The position numbers and the translations under genes are program-made. This document shows positions 37,301-45,945 of a DNA stretch of 64,000 nucleotides, in pieces (the stretch's first letter is position 1; every line of letters starts with the position of its first letter). The notes under the pieces were generated by a model. It searched no databases, was not told where the DNA came from, and was given only the letters and a program-made list of their open reading frames with translations. The stretch is from Tricholomella constricta (lineage: Eukaryota; Basidiomycota; Agaricomycetes; Agaricales; Lyophyllaceae): assembly GCA_013368375.1 (NCBI GenBank), contig JAACJP010000001.1:1860001-1924000 (forward strand). The letters are read 5' to 3'.

Positions 37301-38383
37301 CCCATCACCCTTTTCTCCGACCACCTCCCCTCCGTCAAAACACTCACCTCGCCCCTCCAGTCCTCACCGCACAAGCTCGCACGGAGTCCTGCGCGCTCTA
37401 TATACCGTTGGATCTCTGACCTTCAATCTCGGTCCCTCGCCTCCAACATCAGCCTTGATCTGCGTCACGTCAAGGCTCACACAGACTCTCAATCTCCCCC
37501 CGCCCAGCTCAACCGCCTTGCAGACCACGTAGCTACAACATCCCAGTACTCCTCCCTGCCCGTCCCGCCGGCCCCCATCCCTACCTTCTTCATGGACGAA
37601 TTTTCCGTCTTCCGCCGTGACGTCGGGTGGATCGAATGTAACCTGTTACGCTACGTACAAAACTCGCTCGCTTACCTTAATTTTTCCCTTCATCCTACAC
37701 TGAACCACTTCTCCACCCCTATTTATGATCGCAGGGCCCCCCCGGATTACCCCTACACCCGCGCCTCTTCATCATTCTCGGCCGTCGTCCAACTCTACCT
37801 TCGTGCACACCAGCTCGACACCGCATCCCGCCTATCCGCCCGCATGCGATCAAGCCTACAGCCCTACTGTCGGTTCGGATGTACTTCGCTCGAAGATGCT
37901 CGCCACATCTTCGTTCGCTGCCCACGCTTCGCCACCCTACGCGAAGAAGCGAACAAAACCATCGTCTCGGCAACTACTACGCTTCTTGATGTCTATCGCG
38001 TCCCCACCCATTACCAATCTTGCACTCTTGAGCATGCGTGTACTATCTCGCACGACTCACAGAGTTGGCCCACGGGGTGCACCATGTATTATTATGGTGT
38101 CTTACCGGACATCGATGATATCACGAGCGACCTAACACGTACATCCTTACCTGCGGCGAAGCTCCAACGCTTGCGACTCCGCATCGCGGCAACCTGGCAC
38201 ACTGCGTTCATCCGTCTGGCAGGTCGAATCTGGGGTATTGTCAAGCGCGCGGCCTCCCAGCACCCCTCACCTCCTCCCGAAAATCACATCCGGAAACCCT
38301 TGATCACCCTCCCTTCCCACCTATCTCATATTGCTCTTATTACCACTTCTCAGAAATTTTCTATTACTTGTTCTGATTCCTGA
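31364..38383 (+). CDS. LINE polyprotein: ORF1-like, endonuclease, reverse transcriptase, RNase H
   Basis: 2,339 codons without an intron. Residues about 1-300: no clear family, possibly RRM-like folds. About 320-450: heptad-like coiled coil. About 455-530: proline-rich with a basic KKRPRH motif. Residues about 618-642 and 658-684: two hydrophobic segments. From 694: AP-type endonuclease (VAINANGL, ETKSS, HGDFN at 839-843, STDHLP). About 1230-1520: reverse transcriptase, with catalytic Asp 1375 in RDQKKGFDML, motif B KQGGSLSPLK and motif C AMDDS (Asp 1496-1497). About 1905-2060: RNase H with Asp1910, Glu1955, Asp1986 and Asp2054 plus HVKAH. CCHC-type motif at Cys2169, Cys2173, His2181, Cys2186. 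The fusion of an ORF1-like part to ORF2 in one frame is unusual; the ATG at 31364 is the first in frame. Confidence 0.9.
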   Translation: MPFIPGPLQPPPVSDDRAESPPPTFDPSVRPFTGLELTVSGLDRTGPQSAIDHLKKIISNLNDQGQDLPDLQVTPGSYRTAQDCLDYATVSLSGPLKSSPRPDILEFVRKILDGVDGITALWRIQHGPDKSRQLAFTTKNKQDAATLKDKLDNIFRHQHLDVQATTIAKTGSRITYTFTSRRSVENLTANKPVIENRPGGDTIILTPIVPRYVQPVYGLEVAVTNVGGYPQAQVIIDAYIKSKYGTDAWRSSRLELDGTVYSAILRDPNVTTSFLTDPFEAFPDVNESFKPNKPDYLYNLNTASLPTITSSFRSVNEESPFVRQQLDGLAIQVQTLTHALNKITLDHHDLVEAMRTAQDRYTNMFTNTVIFQMKLSQQLLAQSDLSSLRNSLSTAQLLLSLATSEAQRKNVAQHILELNQRVSEEQRNVAALRQSADTFLNSLLPSTMSATNIVTIQSQPPLTPPGLPVPPTVSHPSPVPPDQPGSSPSPGSKKRPRHANDPDDTSQASHLSHSGASLNQDNMEVDPSLYPSLPPEVRFTLPSSSFPLSNLFNPKVTLGSFGVNLTRHVSRAHILRSYFRLSSSRSLRFLPQNYLHDPLTSLSSYMPTISPTYATHHLPSLFVLLSCLLSFLAWIPSHLVRMCPANYRASSRAPRPRFNFAFSSSLVLILLLFCSLSFVAASVPMGGSTVFRSVAINANGLADPMKVAAISDMLHSIKPNALIIGETKSSRPVSFRLNLRDYSVHENPGKPTGHRNRGKWGVIVAVHRGISCGSPLPLPASLEGRAIALDLTIPTTNNRGFNHRLIGIYAPWDPGTEPHEFWPEIADLCNTSPYSWSLHGDFNAILSYSESSASTHRISNSRVAYNSFLRATSGVDLWAQIPDRNAQQTFTYKGHNSNPDSPDADTPHIRSIIDRSAASSHGIVSGSISVLPNFIPSTDHLPTLSHLVLNPPPNIQGCPSIPSEIPPTAYSPRFRVPHKSQNHRFVAFADAVDHRLDETTLDGSLIVDDSSFDEAYHQMTDILTLAARESFDLPRSTPNTPNKPMNPTIRVILRELRRINRLISALNTLLTTGLDHYPSAPWAPRYYSSFLASVRLTHSTEEFRAYLKTLRRHLNRIRYAEEREFRREADIKQSSRKITTVLNGGSAKQLFSRHFSTLPLALSSDPSSDPELIFTGPEHVKSITQQYFTDLYHRTPRPSQDKPWMDTPSVRSIAARTTRDPFPWPQPLDLGTLRVLLSRGNARPTPGPDGWEKWFVKRLSDRALSIILRLANYIITHSHFPASLKPTNISTIHKRGPPLFLSSYRGIACNNLLLTLPFAWLNTLLGPYVAKHGIVPECQIATQPGVQGRDLISFIAQIQKHADRTRTPLYILQRDQKKGFDMLEPAGFYDAIVAYGLPRSIIDLDKSSQDHVPYRVKTAYGFTDPFIVNGVTKQGGSLSPLKCTLTTSLGNRWISDLQRDQPGEIVIRSLNSARHSIPHIPHERTALRVSMVEAMDDSLLLYSSIPLLTSMARHADRFQATYGWETEWHKSVFYAYNSPFYPNSSPNPVIPIPSVDPANPSSPRTSYNDVRVVTSHTVFLRVPVDQPDIQFQRLHDLISDFDFPPLHRRLPLTALRRLITQCLISKIRPLLAFQPLTPELAQKLDHLIALKVHDYLGFPFKFNTLLLSTPISLRGFGFPSVAVLNNALAVTGLQRDLNHHIPSFRQLAQLTLSDWTCQLNGCVSPLSTDRPLRHPSPYHTSKHIPFAWIIARSVLADLRISIFPTDLSHILEGSVSIAHLYNICRSLPSFPLPQDHIPTRTFNNFERHGFTHLEHFGHWSYDHPLLMPLTFTPTNPFSHPNSCIRRDWPLFTSWLLTLSSAIPHLSKPDPLLLLPRSTRQKMAESTVVETHLTAPPLFHHQTPDNLYASDASMIAVPFTRSSSFPSVTFAVVANKSVLCLSLSQFSKSASILYGEAYGIAAAHLLALHRHADPPQPQPRPITLFSDHLPSVKTLTSPLQSSPHKLARSPARSIYRWISDLQSRSLASNISLDLRHVKAHTDSQSPPAQLNRLADHVATTSQYSSLPVPPAPIPTFFMDEFSVFRRDVGWIECNLLRYVQNSLAYLNFSLHPTLNHFSTPIYDRRAPPDYPYTRASSSFSAVVQLYLRAHQLDTASRLSARMRSSLQPYCRFGCTSLEDARHIFVRCPRFATLREEANKTIVSATTTLLDVYRVPTHYQSCTLEHACTISHDSQSWPTGCTMYYYGVLPDIDDITSDLTRTSLPAAKLQRLRLRIAATWHTAFIRLAGRIWGIVKRAASQHPSPPPENHIRKPLITLPSHLSHIALITTSQKFSITCSDS

Positions 38384-38475
38384 CTCGTTCTCGTATCTTC
38401 CCTTTCTTTCACTCCCCTCCCGACGAGTTGACGAGGTACTTACCTGAGTTACTTACGTAACGTAGTCAACCAATC

Positions 38476-38496
38476 AAATTCTAAATTCTAAATTCT
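38476..38496 (+). repeat. (AAATTCT)x3 tail of the LINE
   Basis: Three exact 7-base units at 38476-38482, 38483-38489 and 38490-38496. Short tandem 3' tails replace poly(A) in several LINE clades; this probably marks the 3' end of the element. Confidence 0.6.
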
Positions 38497-38503
38497 TCTC
38501 GTC
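38497..38503. repeat. Candidate 3' target-site duplication of the LINE
   Basis: TCTCGTC, directly after the tail repeats; its partner is at 31210-31216. Confidence 0.35.
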
Positions 38504-38533
38504 CAAGTCCGATCTACCGTACCATTACCAGCC

Positions 38534-39357
38534 ATGAGCAATCTCGAGAGTGAGCGTGCCCGTTCATTTCTCTTGTTTACTGCTAATTCTCAACAGAAAC
38601 TCTTTTCCAACTCAAGGTGAAATCGCTTATCAGCCACAATACGGCTTAACTGACTCTACAGCCCTTGCAGTTCACCGCAAAGACTCTTAACAGACAGGCC
38701 AAGAAGGCGCAGAAGGATGAGAACTCGGAGAAGGCTCGATTGAAAAAGGTTCTCTTTCTCAATCACTGGCTTAATTGCAACGATACTGACCTGCCCTGCA
38801 CATCCAGGCACTGCAACAGGGAAACAATGACGGAGCACGTATATACGCCTCCAACGCCATCCGGAAGAAAAGCGAGTCTCTAAATCTTCTACGACTATCG
38901 AGTCGTATAGATGCCGTTGCAAGCCGGGTAGAAACAGCTGTGACGATGCGCCAGGTAACAGGCAACATGACGTCGGTTGTAAAGGGAATGGACAGGGCCA
39001 TGGACAGCATGAATCTCGAGCGGGTAAGTAGCGAGCATAATCTTCCCTCCTGAATAATATTCTTAGCCATTCTAGATCTCGCTTGTCATGGACAAATTCG
39101 AATCACAGTTCTCCGATCTCGATGTACAGACATCATACATGGAAGACGCGATGTCCTCCACGACCGCGACGTCGACACCACAAGATCAGATTGATCAACT
39201 CCTTCGGCAGACGGCAGAGGAGGCCAACATTGAGCTACAGCATGATCTCGCGGCGAAGGATGCCAATATCCTGGCAGAGCCCAGTTCTGGCGAGAAGATC
39301 GGCGAGGAAGACTCGAAGCTTGCTGAGCGGCTGCGGGCGTTGCGACCTGCGACATGA
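38534..39357 (+). CDS. DID2: ESCRT-III protein CHMP1/DID2 (Vps46)
   Basis: A small charged ESCRT-III subunit that recruits and regulates Vps4 on endosomes. Exons 38534-38549 (16 bases), 38597-38616 (20 bases), 38662-38748, 38808-39023 and 39076-39357 give about 205 residues: [60 protein letters not shown], then an acidic C-terminal half ending in the MIM1 motif [11 protein letters not shown]. The basic N-terminal and acidic C-terminal halves and the length are normal for CHMP1. Its ATG lies only 150 bases after the LINE stop codon, so its promoter must be very compact or lie within the element's 3' end. Confidence 0.93.
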
Positions 39358-39829
39358 TTGGATTCCCGATAATTGGAACGAACATCTTACCTTTTGTATA
39401 TTTCCTGTATTGTTCGCTGTATCTTCACGTCATCCGCATTTTGTAGGTAGAGTCCTCGTCTGCGCATTCCTCTGGACTATGTCGCACGGTGTAAATTTCT
39501 GAGTATTGGGTATGCATGTGTTAATCATTCTACGACATCCAGATCATTTGTGTGAAGATATGAAGGGTCCGGCCCGAGGGGAAAGTGTGGCGTTGGAGTC
39601 CTAAAGACGTCTTCGAGTTACCAGGATAGGCTCTCTCGACACCCACAGTGCATCATGGCTTACATGGCATCTGGCTTCATTAAACTTCTATTGTCGACGA
39701 CCTAAAAAATGAGCTCATAAAGCCTTTATACCTTGATTCCCTTCCCTCACCACGTTATTGAACCGAGAATTAACCGAGGAAGGTTTCGTCCGATTTCGAA
39801 GAGGTGACCGAATCCTTGAGGAACAATAT
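39358..39829. other. Intergenic, no gene seen
   Basis: About 470 bases after CHMP1. Nothing recognisable apart from AT-rich stretches. Confidence 0.35.
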
Positions 39830-40673
39830 GTCTGCCAGCCGTGGGTTGCCCTCAATATCCTTTTACTGGACGCCTTTCCCGATCCACACAATAGAACGAA
39901 AATACTTCTTCTTGTAGGTTTCTAGACGCGGTGAGTGCTTCACACTCACTACAAATTTCTTCCAGTCATACTATCACAGCTGTTCAACTTGTTGTTCCTG
40001 TCAAAGTTGAGAGTGAGCTCGAGAAAGAGTTACGTGAAGGTCGACGTATTTGTTGGCGAAACATTCGATGATGCTATTTCAGCTCTGGACGTTCTCCACG
40101 CAAAGCTTTGGGAGATGCAGATAAACATGGGTCTTTCTTTCATACAGTCACTCTCACGGAGTCTGTGTTGCAGATGCGATTTGCCATCACAGCAGAAGAA
40201 TTGTATATGCAGCTCCTGGGTCGACTCCATCATGATGTCGCGATCGACGAGTCCGGGAATACCTCCAATCCTTCAGGTCTCCAACAATACTGGACGTTCG
40301 ACCCCTCGCAGCCTCCGATCACTTACAGATAGTAGTGAAGGCTCCGACTCTTCGTTTCGTGACGAAGGGCTGCGATTACCCTACAGTTCACTCAAAAAAA
40401 TTTGATGATTCTTCTTTGTTGAAAAAAAACCTCGCGAGTTGGCACAAGTTCGTGGAATGGGAATTACGACAAATGAAAAACTTTGGGAGCACAAAACCGC
40501 ACAGTCTGTATGTCCTTGGACTCGGGGACGAGGTGTGGGATTGTCAATTAGAAGAGGTGTTAGTTCTCGATATATTTACGGTAGTCGCCGTTGGGCCCCG
40601 AATATTCAATCTCGAGCGAAGAGCTGATGTTGATGTCACGATTCCATGCACATTTTCGTCGGGACTCTTGTAG
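39830..40673 (+). CDS. Uncertain multi-exon gene or gene remnant
   Basis: Several overlapping plus-strand frames suggest exons joined by short introns, for example an ATG at 39830 followed by a GTAGGT donor near 39916, and later frames 39935-40405 and 40335-40673. One stretch, TVTLTESVLQMRFAITAEEL, faintly resembles the start of an Aha1/START-type domain, but the rest does not follow that family. I cannot build a convincing single product. It may be a fast-evolving gene or a decayed copy. Confidence 0.22.
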
Positions 40674-41114
40674 GGTAAATCACCAAGCTATTTCATGGTG
40701 GACATGCATGCATTAAATCATACTACGGTATCGTGGTACATGTAGAACATTATTTGAAAATGTGGGGAATGAAGAACGTGAGCGTTTGATAGATAGCATT
40801 GCAAAGGATGAGCGTAAAGCGTAAAAGGGCGTTGGATGAAGGGGGTTATAATGGAGGGCAGGTAACAATAACAAGATGTAGAGATGAATACAGTAATAGA
40901 TTATAAATGGCACATGAGCTGAGAAAAACCCAAAAATGGTGGAAAGGGAGCGGGAAACCCGAAAGTGACAGAGGAAGTGGGATGAAGGGTGAATATAAGG
41001 GAACAATGGAAGAGGAATATTGAATGGATGATTCCGCTTCCGTGTAGAAATGTAGATCCCAGGGATACGTTAACAGGACAACCGGAAAATGCGTACATGG
41101 TGGTATCATTGGCG
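40674..41114. other. Intergenic, no gene seen
   Basis: About 440 bases downstream of the minus-strand gene that ends at 41115. The plus strand is purine-rich with many GGA/GAA triplets and no coding evidence. Confidence 0.35.
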
Positions 41115-44051
41115 CTACGCGTGCTGGAGGACGACGCGGACGAAGCTGTCGAGGAGCTGTTGTTTTCCCTCCTCGCTGAGATCAGGGGCAGTCATGAGCA
41201 GTCGCTCGACACGAGCAACGATGCCGGCAGGGCCTTCGAATGGGATATCATGTGCGTCGAACCGGTGGACATCTAGAAAGGGGAAACAATTCAATTACGC
41301 TGTCACCACAGGGCCGTGCCGCTGATGAATGGATTAAGACAAACACGAGGTGTCGTAAAATTAAATAGATGCCCACGGATGAAAATGGACATGAAAAGAA
41401 AGGTCGCATACATTGCCTGAATGCCGAATACCCAGCATCATCTAGAGCGTTTTTGAACACTCCTGCAACCTGATTTCCAAGGATTGATCTCTCCTCTTCG
41501 ATGGTGGCATGACCATTGGTAGAGCCAGACACGGACCTCCCACCGACAGAACGTCCACCGAGTGAAGATGATCCACTTGCAGAGCGCCCGAAGTACCCAG
41601 AAGTAAGCAGTAAGGCATCCTCTCTCACAGTCGTAGGCGCCCATGAAAGCCCTAGGCCAAGGTCCAACGAACGGCCTTTCGCACCAGACCGATGGCCAAT
41701 ACTTGCACTCGGTACAGGAACAGGCGCACGATCTCCACGATGATAGCTCTGGGACCTCCTTTCCTTCTCCCTCCCTTTCATTCTTTCCCTCTCCCGTTCC
41801 AATTCTCCTTTAACGCGAGGATTATCCCTCCCCTTCTCCCCTGCCCACGAGACAGATAGTGGGGCGTCAAGACCAGTTCCAGTACCCATGCTCCCCGTAC
41901 TCCGCGTAGGCGACGGCACTGCCGGTTCAAATGCGAAGGGACCATGAGACAAGCCAAGCGAGGTGATCTTCGTCTTACCCCCGCTGCCGAACAGATCTCC
42001 GCGTTTCTTTCCCCAACTGGATGACCTCGCCGTTGAAGTCGAAGTTGCCGCGCGAATTTCCTGGGGAGACAAAGCTCGTGGTAAAGGACTGTTCTCAGGC
42101 AGTGTCCCCAGGTCCCTTTCCCCAATCTTCTCCTTCGCGCCCTGGGCCTCGGCTCTCCGCCGTCTCCGCTCCTCCTCCCGAGCCCGGATCATCATCTCTT
42201 CCCTCTCCTTCCCCCTCTTCAACGACACGTCTCTCTGCAGCGTCCCAACACCTGCCATCCCAGGACCCATAGCACTGTCCCTGATCCCACTTACCAAGCC
42301 ATCCTGTCCTCGCCCCCAGCCCCCGAAACTTGTCCCTGCCCCACTCGTCGTGGTCCCACCACTCCCAGTCCTTTGAATCGCACCAGCAGCCGCACTCCAT
42401 CCCGGCCGTTCAAAGTCAAAGCTCCCGTGCTTTGTGGACCTGTGCGTGGACCCATGCGTCTGGGTCATCTTCATTCTCGCATGTCCGTTCATCCCCCCCA
42501 AGCCATCGCCCCTACCAACGCCACGACCTGAATCAACAGAGCCTTTCCGCGATGAGTGACCAAGTGAAGACGAAGCCTTCATTGGAGGCGCAGTTCCTGG
42601 CCTCTCAGGGCGTAGCGGAGTGGGCGGTATATGGACGATTCGGGGTGGGGGATTTGGTGGCGGGGCCATCGTACCCGGGACATTGGACTTCGAGGGTGGC
42701 GTATCTGGTGACGGTATTGTCGGAGAGTTATTCCTAACGCTGTTGCTCGCGCTGTTACGGCGGTGATGAGAGGAACCAGAAGGCCGCCTCATGGGGCCAG
42801 AGACGGCGTCCGTTGAGGGAGGCGGCGGTGTTTTGTGCCCAGTGAAGAACCGTTGCAAGCGGGATGATCCGGATGCAGAGGACGTCGTTGTGCTGCTCGT
42901 GCTTGGGTTCTGGGTGAGTTTCGGCCGAGGGTCAGGGCTTGGGCTTTCCGGTCGGGCGTAAGGATGAGGAGCATAGGATTTGAGCGCTTTAGGAGTCGGG
43001 TCGTTGTCTTCAAAGTCGTCTTCGTGTTCCAAAAGGGGCGGTGGTGGTACGTCCATGGACGGTCGGCGGCTGCTTTGCCTCGAAGAACTGAACGATGACT
43101 TCTTGGGACTGGAGAGGGGTATGCCGAAGAGAGTATGCATTTTTTTGCGGGCGGCTGAAGCTTTTGGAGTTGTCGGTCTCATGGGCGATCCTGGGGACTC
43201 GGAAAATTTTGCAGCTTCGGGTATGGGTATTCCAGATGGCGGGCGTTTTCTCGCGCGAGGGGTGGCGGGAGTAATGGTGGTGTTAGTGGCTGTGGTTGTG
43301 GAAGATAGAGGACGCGATGGAATTCGCGATGTAGGTTTAGATGGCGTCGACTGACCCATTGTGTCTACTTGTATGCGACCGTTGATATTATGGGGCGGGG
43401 GTAGATCTGGTATGGGTTCGTCAGGGTCTATCGGGGGTGGGGTATCGCGTCCGTTCCTTGAACGCGAACGCGAGCGTGAACGGGTGAGTGATCGTGTGAT
43501 GAAGCGGTATATCTGTCAGTCACGGACAGATGATCAGACGTGAAATTTGGAAAAACACTGAACAAAGATGCTTGCTCTATTCTCCGATTTTGATTTCCTG
43601 CTGCGGTCGTCGTGATGCATTTCACCAGCACTGGCATGGGTATCTGTATGTTGCTGCGGGAAAGGGTATCAGTATATATCAGGAGTGAATGGGAAGAAAC
43701 TAACGTGGGGCTGACTGTGCTGTCGACGAGACGAGCTGTGAGAACGAATCAGTGCAGATATCTGCAAACGCACGACAGACACGTGTTAGGCACGGGTAGA
43801 AGTGGGGCTGGTCAGCTGCTCACATCCTTTGGGATACTCCCCAGCACACTGAGACTGTTGCGAGCTCGTTTCTTGGAAAGGCTCTGGGCGTTGGATGCGG
43901 CTGAGCTGGTCGCGGCAGAGGAACAGGTCTGCACGGACAGGGATTCGGAGGCGAGTTGAGCAGCGGAACAGATGGAAGAAACACTTTTCGAGCACGCGTG
44001 GGCGGCCGTGCTCGTGCTGGGAGCATTGGCGCAGACATCTGGGGAATGCAT
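41115..44051 (-). CDS. Long disordered Ser/Pro-rich protein, conserved C-terminus
   Basis: The central frame (41248-43359) encodes about 700 residues of Ser/Pro/Arg-rich, disordered sequence. I extend it downstream through an intron (donor GTATGC after AFRQ, acceptor at 41276) to a well-structured-looking ending: DVHRFDAHDIPFEGPAGIV, then RVERLLMTAPDLSEEGKQQL and a stop at 41115. Upstream, small exons splice in from an ATG at 44051 (MHSPDVCANAPSTSTAAHAC...), through an RS stretch (TRSRSRSRSRNGR) before MGQSTPSKP. Many SP/TP sites and PRPS blocks suggest phospho-regulation, and the C-terminal module is the likely functional or family-defining part. No known domain recognised. The 5' exons are less certain than the rest. 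Confidence 0.6.
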
Positions 44052-44227
44052 GGCGATGGCTGCTCAACGACCCCGCCCGCGAGCTAAAATGAAAATGGTA
44101 TATCGACACCGATACTAGGGTTAGGGCCAGGTAAAAGGCTGTTACCGTGGGTTAGGGTCAGCACGCAATTCTTGCCACCACCACCTCAAAAAGTCAGCAG
44201 CGCGATGTCCTACTTGAGCCACTCATC
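44052..44227. promoter_or_regulatory. Divergent promoter with two TTAGGG (telobox-like) motifs
   Basis: TAGGGTTAGGG at 44116-44126 and GGGTTAGGG at 44149-44157 lie between the opposed starts of the disordered-protein gene (44051) and the acetyltransferase gene (44228). TTAGGG-type sites away from telomeres are bound by Tbf1/Teb1-class Myb factors in fungi (family knowledge); use here is inferred. Confidence 0.45.
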
Positions 44228-45945
44228 ATGTCCGCCAGACTCCTCAATCTCTCTAGGCCGTCCATCGCCCACTCTTCCCTTAAATCGATATCTAAAAGGC
44301 TCCCCAGGTTCTCTGCCTCTCGCCCAGTCTCTTCCTGTTCGCCCAGTTTTCCTTGTGTCGAAGCCCATGCTGCTCGTGAATCCAGGCTGAAGGAGAACTC
44401 GAGAGCTTCATCATCATCCACAACTCCGGGGCGAACAGAATCTGGCCCGGAGCCCGCATATGCTCGTCCCAACCCAACATCCTACAATGTCTACCACCAC
44501 ACTCACCCACTGAACCTGACATACTCGCACGAACCTCTACCCTCCTTTGACATTGCCTACGAAACATGGGGAAGCATCTCGCCGGCCCGGGATAATGTCA
44601 TTCTCCTGCATACAGGCCTGTCCGCCTCTTCTCATGCAGCCTCGACCGCAGCGAATCCCGCGGACGGATGGTGGCAAAAATTCATCGGTCCTGGAAAAGC
44701 ACTGGACACCAACCAGTTTTTCATCATCTGCACCAACGTTCTTGGCGGCTGCTATGGCACCACAGGACCTTCATCAATCGACCCTACCACAGGCCGTCCC
44801 TATGCCACCACATTTCCCATACTCTCGATATTTGACATGGTTCGCGCGCAATACCGTCTCCTTGATCACCTCAAGATCGACAAACTCTATGCCAGTGTGG
44901 GGTGCTCTATGGGTGCCATGCAAAGTCTTGCCACAGCATGGCTGCATCCAGATCGTGTGGGCAAGGTTGTCAGTATCAGCGGAACTGCGCGCAGCAGCCC
45001 TTCCAGCGTGGCCATGCGTTACGCGCAGAGGAGTGGTGAGTGCTCCGTATCATAATAGTATCGTGACCACACTGAGCTTTCTCTTATTCAAGTCCTAATG
45101 GCTGACCCGAACTGGAATAACGGATTCTACTATGACGCGCTTCCACCTCACACAGGCATGAAACTCGCTCGACGTATGTTGGCTTAAATCATTCAGAAAT
45201 ATATATTCTAACTTTCGCGAAGAAATTGCCACCATTACATATCGATCTGGCCCAGAATGGGATCAACGCTTTGGACGCCAATTCCGACCTCGACCAGAAT
45301 CTGACGACCCATCCACGATCCGTGTACCCGCACTTTGTCCTGATTTTCTTATAGAAACCTACCTTGACCATCAGGTATGTTTGTAAATCGTTCAAAGCGT
45401 CGCGCAACGAAACAATCCGTGTCAATAGGGAGAACAATTTTGCCTCAAATACGACGCCAACTCGCTCATCTACATCTCCAAAGCGATGGACCTATTCGAC
45501 ATGACCTATTCCGCTCTGCAGGAGCTCAAGCTGGCATCCACTACGCCATCCGCATCATCCTCTCCCGACCCTAGTTCCAGCTCCCATCCCTCCTTGCACA
45601 AAACCTCGCACTCTAAATCCCACCCACCACCCCTCAAGCCGCCACCACACCTGTCAGACCTTGCCAAAGGCCTGCAACCTCTCGCGCAAATACCGACTCT
45701 TGTCCTGGGTGTGCAAAGTGATATCCTGTTCACTGTCGAGCAGCAGCGCGAGGTCGCGGATGCATTACGGATGGCGGGCAATGACAACGTCAGCTATTAT
45801 GAACTTGGGGGTGTATGGGGACATGATACATTTTTGTGAGTACTGGTTTAACCAGTCACGACTTCCTGACGACTGATGGTGCTATTATGTGCGTAGGATT
45901 GACGTCCTTAATGTTGGTGGTGCGATTAGAGGCTTCCTTTCATAA
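44228..45945 (+). CDS. Mitochondrial serine/homoserine O-acetyltransferase (CysA/Cys2 type)
   Basis: An alpha/beta-hydrolase of the MET2/MetX superfamily, acting in cysteine or methionine synthesis. The N-terminus ([20 protein letters not shown]...[13 protein letters not shown]) is basic, Ser-rich and lacks acidic residues, a typical mitochondrial presequence. The core shows [19 protein letters not shown], the nucleophile elbow [54 protein letters not shown] and [10 protein letters not shown], then Asp in GVQSDILF and His in GVWGHDTFL. Presequence and ADPNW/YRSGPEW blocks point to the CysA/Cys2 branch (serine O-acyltransferase) rather than cytosolic Met2; substrate choice is inferred. Introns are at about 45036-45092, 45175-45229, 45376-45429 and 45838-45897. 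A low-complexity Ser/Pro/His insert sits near 45540-45660. Confidence 0.85.

Larger units (their letters stand above)
31217..38496 (+). mobile_element. Full-length non-LTR (LINE) retrotransposon
   Basis: An element of about 7.3 kb with one complete long frame (31364-38383), a short 5' leader and a 3' end made of three AAATTCT units instead of a poly(A) tail. No long terminal repeats are seen. The borders are placed from the 3' repeat tail and the 7-base flanking duplication candidate; the 5' border is the less certain. The frame shows no stop or frameshift and all catalytic motifs look intact, so this is a young, possibly active copy. The sense strand is strikingly rich in C and T compared with neighbouring genes. 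Confidence 0.8.

Noticed and set aside
32225..37973. Minus-strand frames within the LINE
   Set aside because: They arise from the skewed base composition of the long sense frame and have no motifs.
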